Shown here: piece after piece, positions 57,763 to 64,000 of the stretch
How positions within the stretch are numbered: the stretch's first letter is position 1
How the letters are laid out: the number at the start of each line of letters is the position of its first letter
Assembly: GCA_015178975.1 (NCBI GenBank)
Contig: WHVD01000170.1
Span: 62,001-126,000 of the forward strand
DNA: 64,000 nt
DNA from: Hysterangium stoloniferum
Taxonomy: Eukaryota; Basidiomycota; Agaricomycetes; Hysterangiales; Hysterangiaceae
Reading direction: 5' to 3'
Position numbers and translations under genes: made by a program
The notes under the pieces: generated by a model
Seen by the model: the letters and a program-made list of their open reading frames with translations, nothing else
The model's database searches: none
What the model was told of the DNA's origin: nothing

Positions 57763-59413
57763 ATGCCTTCGCCTTACTACATTGGAGGCTTTTCGAAGCC
57801 CGTGGATGTCTCGCGTATCATTCACATCAAGCATCCCCACGACACTGAAACACTACAAACCGGCGACATAGTTGAGCGTTGGGACCATGTATTTGAATGG
57901 GATCAACATTGCATTAAGGCCTCTGAGCTGGAAAAATGGCGCATGAATGGAGATCCATTATGTGATGCCGCTATCCGAGCCATGTTTGACAGTTCATCAT
58001 CCAGCGCTGGTATCGACCTCCTGCAACGACTTCATACAAACGCAGCGGAAGATCCTCATGGACCTTCTCAAATGTTCCTTGATCATGTCTCTCGCCAGCC
58101 GCCGGACGGGGTAGCTGCAACGCCCGAAGAGATCGGTACTGCACAGGCGTTTTTTCTGCAGCATGCCATGGCCATCATGGAAGCCTTGCTGCATTTCAGT
58201 CTTGCTGGTGGTTTTTCAAGGTATGAGAGATGTTTTCCACACCCCTTGTATGTATATTAAATAAATGTGTATTAGTCCTCGAATTACCAAAATTCTCCAA
58301 TCAATATCTTACCTTGTGCCGCCAAACACGAACAAAAAATTGGGAACGACCAATATCACTCCTGAAATGAATGATCGTACGTATATGCGTCTTCTAGAGA
58401 CCATGCAATTCGTTTTGGATGTTTTGGGATGCACGAATCCATACGCTACCTTCAATGAGTCGGTAACATGCCTTCACCCTGGAGAAGACGGCTGGAAAGC
58501 TGCTTTGCGTGTTCGGTTATTGCACGGAATTTCTAGGCGCCGTATTTTAGAACACAGATGCTCATATAGCATAGAGGAAGACGGAATTCCAATTAATCAA
58601 GAAGATATGGCCGCAACGTGTGTTTTTGTTATTTGTCGTGCGAATGACGAGTGTGATAATTTCCACCATAGACTGGGATCGTTTGGTGCAGCTCCTATTG
58701 TGTGTCTGTCGCGCATTTATCCTTTGCCTATGGGCTTGCCTACACCCAAGGAAGCTTCAGCATTCGTAGCAACATGGCGCCACATTGGGTTTTACCTTGG
58801 AATAGATGCTACAATTTTGATCAATCACTTTGCCACTTTCCCTATTTCGGAGAAGTTTCTTGCATCATCGGTAGTACATCTGCTGACGTCCCCTCCCGAA
58901 ACAGGCTTATATTTTCCTACGACAATCCCAATTCTCCACGCCGTATCCAACCGCCAGCCATATCCAAGTACATTTGTGCGTCATTGTGCGTTAACCAGGA
59001 AGCTCTTAGGACCTAGTTTATCCGATCATTTAAAAGTTCCATCCACCCCCTTCGGAGAGCACATTCGCCTCTGCATGAGCCATCTAACCGCGCAGATCCC
59101 AGTACTTTTTGCCTACTACTATCCGCGAGTAAGTTGGAGGGCGACAAAGGCGGCATTGACACGAGCTTCACTTGCGCGCCTCGTGATATATAAACTTGGA
59201 ATGCGGCGGACAACATTCAGACCACGTACGGATAGTGGTGAGTTGAGAGACGAAGTTAAAAACAAAGAGGCCATCGCACCAGATCCTGAAGGAAGAAAGA
59301 GATTAGTGAGCGGTTGGAAAACATTATTTTGTGAGATGGTGGGTGTCATTTTAGGGAGTTTCATTGTCATTCTCGGCACAGTTTTATGGACTTATGTGCA
59401 GTTGAGCAATTGA
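57763..59413 (+). CDS. mpaB/DUF2236-type (latex-clearing-like) oxygenase, ER-bound
   Basis: Two exons, 57763-58220 and 58276-59413, with a GTATGA...ATTAG intron of 55 nt that restores FSSPRITKIL. The product is 531 aa. The domain spans about residues 50-430: DPLCDAAIRAMF, MFLDHVSRQPPD, TAQAFFLQHAMAIMEALLHF, RLLETMQFVLDVLG, the conserved RVRLLHGISRRRILEH (heme-ligand region of DUF2236/Lcp-type enzymes), IPINQEDMAAT, and FVATWRHIGFYLGID. A C-terminal membrane segment VGVILGSFIVILGTVLWTYV fits ER anchoring as in MpaB. Start chosen as the first ATG of the open frame (MPSPYYIGGF). Substrate unknown; MpaB cleaves a farnesyl chain in mycophenolic acid synthesis. No other biosynthetic genes of that type lie nearby. 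No inactivating lesion seen. Confidence 0.82.
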
Positions 59414-59624
59414 GGGATATTGGTTTCAACGAATTTTGGTGCTATATTTATACAATTCTTCACGCAACACTATGTATCTATAAGTATGATAATCGTACTA
59501 GCTAGCAGTAGGCTAGTAAGCAAAGGAGGATGGAAGGATTTAGGCTTCCAAAGATTAAACATGTTCGTCTCGCTATAAGCCTTCTATTCGCATCCAGCCC
59601 CGAATGTGCTAAATGTTAAGATTC

Positions 59625-59764
59625 GATAAGTCCAATGAACACTTGATAAGTCCAATGAACACTCGATAAGTCCAACGAACACTCGATAAGTCCAACGAAC
59701 ACTCGATAAGTCCAACGAACACTCGATAAGTCCAACAAACCCTCGATAAGTCCAACGAACACTA
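59625..59764. repeat. Minisatellite, 7 units of 20 bp
   Basis: Unit GATAAGTCCAACGAACACTC starts at 59625 and every 20 bp to 59745. Variants are mostly ACG/ATG/ACA within AACGAAC, i.e. CpG transitions. Confidence 0.92.
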
Positions 59765-60026
59765 GGGCCGGGTTTGAGAGGTCATTTGCCTCAGCTACTC
59801 TATAGGTATGACTACAGGAGCAATTAAATACACGGCTGCAATGAAGCTATTGCACCTAATAAATAACACCGACACGGATAATTGTTGTCTACGAGCGACG
59901 CTTCATCATTATTTGTGTCGTCGGACTAGGTATATTGTTTAACCCAATCCACACGCTAGCGGTGGGCAGGTGTCTCATCAGCCACTTTCATATCATGTGT
60001 CAACAAATTGTGCGCCAATATAGTCT

Positions 60027-60925
60027 TCAATTCTTCAATTCGTAGACAGAAAAGAAACGACCAGGGCTCCAACTCCATGAACAACTATGTGCAACTCTCC
60101 ACATGTAGGAAACTTACCATGCTTGCCCGCCATGTTCAATGGCGAGAAACGTCGCCCTTGTAGCAACGGCCTGATCCTTAGGACTTGTTCCGTCTTCCAG
60201 AGTTCTACTGGATCTAAAACCACCAAATATGGTCGGATTCTCGTAGTATTCCTCGTCTTGGTGAATCGACATTGTGGCCGCTGAACGTATGCTTCCTTTT
60301 TGGAATGCGAGTTCCGTCAGAAAAGGTAACGTTTTTCACTACTTTGCGTTGCAAGGAGACCGAAAAATTCACATCCATCAGACACAACAGGATATTATAA
60401 TAGGTAATGGACGACTTTTTCGCACGGAAACCATGCATTCGTTGACTTTTCTTTAAAAAGCTATCCAACTTTCACATGCGGGTCACCGAGTTTTTGCTCC
60501 AGCCTTCCTCCGCCATGATAGTTTCTAATTCATCTCGCAGCGACTTTAGGTACTCCGACCTTGAAACAAGGTCGTATATCAAGTCCACAAAAATCTGAAG
60601 TAAATGCCATGAACGGGTAGCTACTTACTATAGAAGTCGTATGAATGGCTCCCAAGTTAAGCACTAGCATTGTGATAACCACGTTCTCGCTTGTGGCATA
60701 AGCCCCCTTCGCTTTTTCTAAGACCCATGTGAACACATCATTCTGAGCAGAAGAGGCATTGATAAGTATGCTGCTCAGTGGTTGGTAACGATACGAATTG
60801 GTTTATCAGGATCATCAATTCGATAGTCACCCATCTTCTGCTTGCGCTCCTCTATAATTGGGCCAAGGAGGTTAAGAGCGACGCTCTCATCCTCTCGAAC
60901 GCCCTTGATGGATCAATACTTGACG
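60027..60925 (-). pseudogene. Cytochrome P450, C-terminal half, broken
   Basis: Minus strand: LNLLGPIIEERKQKMGDYR near 60890, NDVFTWVLEKAKGAYAT and LNLGAIHTTS (I-helix region), FLKKSQRMHG (K-helix ExxR, with the Glu changed to Lys), TFSDGTRIPK, then after one extra A the frame continues IRSAATMSIHQDEEYYENP, TIFGGFRSS, and the heme loop GGQA-CPGRFFSVYELK across an intron, ending at TGA 60027. The pattern fits the fungal steroid/terpenoid-type P450s with IHTTS and CPGRFF. The N-terminal half is absent: homology stops near 60925 where a hydrophobin fragment begins on the other strand. The E-to-K change, the +1 A and the truncation indicate a dead gene. Confidence 0.75.
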
Positions 60926-60926
60926 A

Positions 60927-61047
60927 ATCTTCACGCCCCTCACCCTCTTCACAATTCTTGCGGCTGCCAGCCTAACCAACCCCATCGTCACAGTGACGGT
61001 TACTGCTCCAGGCCCCACCATGACCGCAGTGTCTCAGTGCAACACAG
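60927..61047 (+). pseudogene. Hydrophobin exon 1 fragment
   Basis: IFTPLTLFTILAAASLTNPI followed by TMTAVSQCNTG. This is a hydrophobin signal peptide and first Cys, matching VSQCNTG of the intact gene at 61330-61806. A stop (TGA) replaces the expected start region, and no CC or later Cys exons follow. It faces the intact gene. Confidence 0.6.
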
Positions 61048-61329
61048 GTTGGAGGTTGATTGTCTATCCAGACATCCAGACATTTTCTGTTAAAATGACC
61101 AGGTTGAGGGAGAGCGACCAGATGTTTCTAGATGCAAAGTTTGCCACCCTCTGCAGGATATACGGGCTAAGGTAATTGTGGTTCGCCTAACCCTCAAACG
61201 TCGCTTTGACATTGATTGACATTAGATGACAGAGCGGCTTAAGACTACGTATGTAAGAAGTGCATGAGAAACAAAACGAGGAAAGTCCGTCGGATCCATA
61301 AACTATATAGCACCAATCCGAAAGGGATT

Positions 61330-61806
61330 CTAGAGGGAGATGGGAGTGCAACCAACGTTGACCTACATCTCCGATTAAAAGGCATTTTTTGTGTAGAAAT
61401 TTAGTACTTACAGCACCGTTGGACTTAACATCCTTGCAGCATACCGGTTGTTGGTCGCAGTCTGCTCCTTTTCCGCCTCCACTGTCAAAAATATCTCAGA
61501 GAAATTACGAGGATGCTACGCTACAACTTACACAAGAGTGAGGGGAGTACAATCCAACCCAACAATAGCAGTAGGATCGTCGAGGACAACGTTGAGAGGC
61601 TTCAGGAGCGCACTAATGGGGCCACTGCTTGCGGCTCCAACGTTCTTGCAACATTTTGGAGTTCCTAAGGTCGCAGAGGTTATCAGGAAACTGGATTAAT
61701 AGAGGAGTCGAATGTAACTACCTGTGTTGCATTGAGAAACAGGAGGGGGTGCAGCAGCAGCAGCGAGGAGACCGAAGACAGCGGGAACGGCGAGAACGAA
61801 TTTCAT
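61330..61806 (-). CDS. Class I hydrophobin, 106 aa
   Basis: Four exons: 61722-61806, 61532-61664, 61412-61481 and 61330-61362, all GT-AG and in frame. Signal peptide MKFVLAVPAVFGLLAAAA. Eight Cys in hydrophobin order: CNTGTPKCC, then GLDCTPLTLV, ADCDQQPVCC, and VGCTPISL at the end, with about 40 residues between Cys3 and Cys4 as in class I. Secreted, self-assembling at the hyphal or fruit-body surface. Intron positions right after the first Cys (ACA-G), at TPLT-LV and near the last Cys are the usual basidiomycete ones. A TATA box lies 76 bp upstream of the ATG. No lesion seen. Confidence 0.95.
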
Positions 61807-61881
61807 TCTGATTTATTGGGAAGGGGGCGATGTAATGAAGTGTGTTGTTGTTGAGATGAGGAAGTGTGTTTACACACCAGC

Positions 61882-61888
61882 ATTTATA
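61882..61888 (-). promoter_or_regulatory. TATA box of the hydrophobin gene
   Basis: TATAAAT on the minus strand, 76 bp before the ATG at 61806, in a normal position for a strongly expressed fungal gene. Confidence 0.6.
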
Positions 61889-62476
61889 CTCGCAAAGACG
61901 CCTAAATTTTATTTTATTTTCCCAAACTGCGCACACAAGCATTATTTCGATAGCATAATAGTGATCGAAAATATTCCGTCAAGATGATCAACCTGAATAT
62001 TCATTATCCGGAACGTTCATCTGTCGGAGATTCAATTCAGAAAGGTTACAGGGGTCGATTCAGAAAAGACAGTCAGGATATTAATTGTCATTCCATCCCG
62101 CGCTCGAGACGAGGGATCCGCAGCGTGTGGCTCCCGTTGTAACACAGCTGTTCGGCCGAATATCGGGGCCCGGGATGCGGTCGCAGTTCTGCGACTACAA
62201 TTTAAGGTTAGAAAAGGTCGACAACAGTGAGGAGGCAGAAAATGAGAACGTCTACAGACATAGTAATGTGATTCTGGTCCCCCAATGCTCATATCCCGTC
62301 CAGTTCGCATGGCATGTCATAGCTTGATTTTGGTCAATATTGCATAAGGATAAAATACTATATAGTCCACTGTGCTATTGATAAGTTGATTAGGATGTAA
62401 GTAATATTTTCACTGAATTACCTGGATGTCTCCCTACTAGATACAAACACCGAATTATTCAAGATGATTGTTGACA
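61889..62476. other. No gene seen
   Basis: Hydrophobin upstream region and a GC-rich patch (62090-62200) without recognised coding sequence. Confidence 0.4.
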
Positions 62477-62614
62477 TTGTAGACTCCAGACACTCTGATG
62501 GCATATGAAGGGGGAAAAGTGAACCCGGATACGAGTCCTTGAAACCCAAACATCTAGCCGATAGGCGAAAGAAATAATACCACAATTATTCCAGAAGCAC
62601 GAGAGATCCCGTGA
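62477..62614. repeat. Left arm of a long inverted repeat
   Basis: Contains CTCTGATGGCATATGAAGGG, GTGAACCCGGATACGAGT and AGAAGCACGAGAGATCCCGT, all present inverted at 63877-64000. Confidence 0.85.
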
Positions 62615-63876
62615 TGTGAATGCTCTATATAAATGTACATGACACGATACCGGGCATGAGATGAAATTTCCGAACAACCATGTACCTTACCTGCAAAAAA
62701 ACTTTTGACAAGATTCCATCTTCGTTGTGCATAGCCCCTCAGGTCACGGTCACGTTTCTTACACCTCCATTTAGAAATCAACTTGGGTGCTGCGCAGGAC
62801 ATATTCCCTTCCAACATCATGATTTCACAGTCGTCAAGGCGTAATTGATCAAGGGTATTTTCACCGGAAGGTAAATTGCGACAGAGCCAAGTCAGAAAAG
62901 CGCAGCCACCCTCGAAGTTCCTTTCCGGATTGTGGGCTACGCAACGTTTTCAAGTCTGAAGCTATGGCAATCTGTTTCCTATGAAACAAATGACAAGTTT
63001 GAAAGAATCAAAGCCGTAAGATCGAAAGAAGATTCACCTTCTTGTACAAACGGTGCCACGAATTAATGTACGGTACATACTTGAATTGCATTTTTGTTAC
63101 ATGACTTGCTGTTATGAAGCCGAGATCACATATGGGCAGGTGCCGAGACTCTTTTTAGAGGAAAAAGGTATTCTGACAATCACGGGTACTTTCTTCTGAC
63201 GTGGCAGGTGAGGATAGTACGGCATTTTCTAATGCGAACTCCGAATCCAGAATCAGTTTCATCCCACCGCTGTCCCGAGCAATACTGAAATGCTGTCATG
63301 CTCGGACTAATAAACTGCGCCAATGTTATGTGTATGTTTTAATATTTATATTTGCACCGCTTGCCCTCTTGTTCAATAGGTCGTATTGAGCCTCAGAACT
63401 CATGCTATATTTACATACCATCCATAGTATCAATTACACAAGCTTATGTGCAAATCTAGGGAAAATTGGATGAAGAGGCTCAGGCAGAGTTTTTTGTGGG
63501 TGCTTGGGCTGGGCTCCACTTGGCAGGGCACAAGCCAGGGTCTGTGGGTGGTAAAAATGGTTCAAAAATGTTGCTATACATTTGTAGCGAATCTATGGTG
63601 TGAAAATAATTTCCCAAAAATATTTGTGGATACATGTCTACCTAGACAGTCACTCCTCATCACTAGATGACTTCTAAAAATGCTGCCTCTTCTCTGCCAA
63701 TAGTCAAAATTTCCCATGGTGTTGTTTCTCTCTTTGTCACTCTCAAATATCCATCTCCAATCCATCTCCAATTCAGACAATATTGTTTGGATACACACAA
63801 TGAACAAAGTCCTTTGTGATCTAAGTAATGCCAAATTAAGGCAACTTCCACAGAGGTTGGTTGTCAAAACCCACTT
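62615..63876. other. Spacer of the inverted repeat; no recognised gene
   Basis: ORFs are short. A minus-strand frame at 62554-62820 (MMLEGNMSCAAPKLISKWRC) and a plus-strand frame at 63201-63389 match nothing I know. Confidence 0.35.
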
Positions 63877-64000
63877 CACGGGATCTCTCGTGCTTCTGGA
63901 ACAACTGCAGTATCATTTCTTTCGCCTATCGGCTATATGTACTCGTATCCGGGTTCACTTTTCCCCCTTCATATGCCATCAGAGTGTTTGGGGTCCACAA
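63877..64000. repeat. Right arm of the inverted repeat, running off the window
   Basis: Reverse complement of 62477-62614 at roughly 85-90% by eye. The match is still good at base 64000, so the repeat continues outside the window. Confidence 0.85.

Noticed and set aside
59625..59764. CRISPR-like or iteron array
   Set aside because: Units abut with no spacers, and the context is a eukaryotic intergenic region.
1..64000. tRNA or rRNA genes
   Set aside because: No cloverleaf with B-box motif or rRNA core sequence was noticed on reading; a tRNAscan run would be needed to exclude them.

Overview
The window looks like nuclear DNA of a basidiomycete fungus, most likely an Agaricomycete. The evidence is short 50-60 nt introns, a class I hydrophobin with its usual intron pattern, a DUF6533-type 7-helix membrane protein, an mpaB-type (DUF2236) oxygenase, fungal kinase-like and PD-(D/E)XK-like genes, and Ty3/gypsy chromoviruses. 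It divides near 39 kb into a repeat island on the left and a gene-bearing but heavily decayed region on the right.

Left part (1-39 kb). Nested transposons fill it. A LINE remnant (1-1313) is split by a solo LTR. Behind it lie LTR fragments, a decayed Ty3/gypsy gag-PR-RT on the minus strand (2935-4375), a divergent gag-like ORF (5315-5950) and GTGCA-rich tandem repeats. Into those repeats went element 2 (6524-32143, minus strand, TSD GCAGG). Element 2 was then hit by four further insertions: a chimeric solo LTR inside its 3' LTR (6620-7264), a solo LTR in its third ORF (9280-9913), the whole of element 1 inside its chromodomain (11286-23469, plus strand, TSD CCTAC), and a solo LTR in its integrase (24115-24837). 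Element 1 in turn carries a solo LTR in pol (17234-17707) and a 620-bp MITE at the end of its third ORF (22183-22802). With the insertions subtracted, both elements are about 11.1-11.4 kb. Their order is LTR, PBS, gag-pol in one frame (zinc knuckle, protease, RT, RNase H, integrase, chromodomain), a long unknown ORF3, polypurine tract, LTR.

The conserved ORF3 downstream of the chromodomain is the most unusual feature. Part of it also survives in a third, fragmentary element (about 34.88-36.03 kb). Differences between the paired LTRs are almost all CpG to TpG/CpA transitions, and every premature stop in element 1 is TGA. Both facts point to mutation of methylated CpG. A broken Tc1-like transposase (36508-37562) and more solo LTRs close the island.

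Right part (39-64 kb). It contains a 702-bp foldback MITE; a GH3 glycosidase relic; a HAD-superfamily IIA hydrolase gene whose reconstruction needs exons of 19, 14, 15 and 9 nt; a broken alpha/beta-hydrolase; a kinase-like gene and a divergent PD-(D/E)XK-like gene; a DUF6533 membrane protein gene; an unrecognised multi-exon gene; an apparently intact mpaB-like oxygenase gene; a cytochrome P450 fragment abutting a hydrophobin fragment; and an intact class I hydrophobin. The last 1.5 kb holds a long inverted repeat that runs off the window end. Exon limits were worked out by eye from splice consensus and reading-frame continuity and have not been tested against transcripts.
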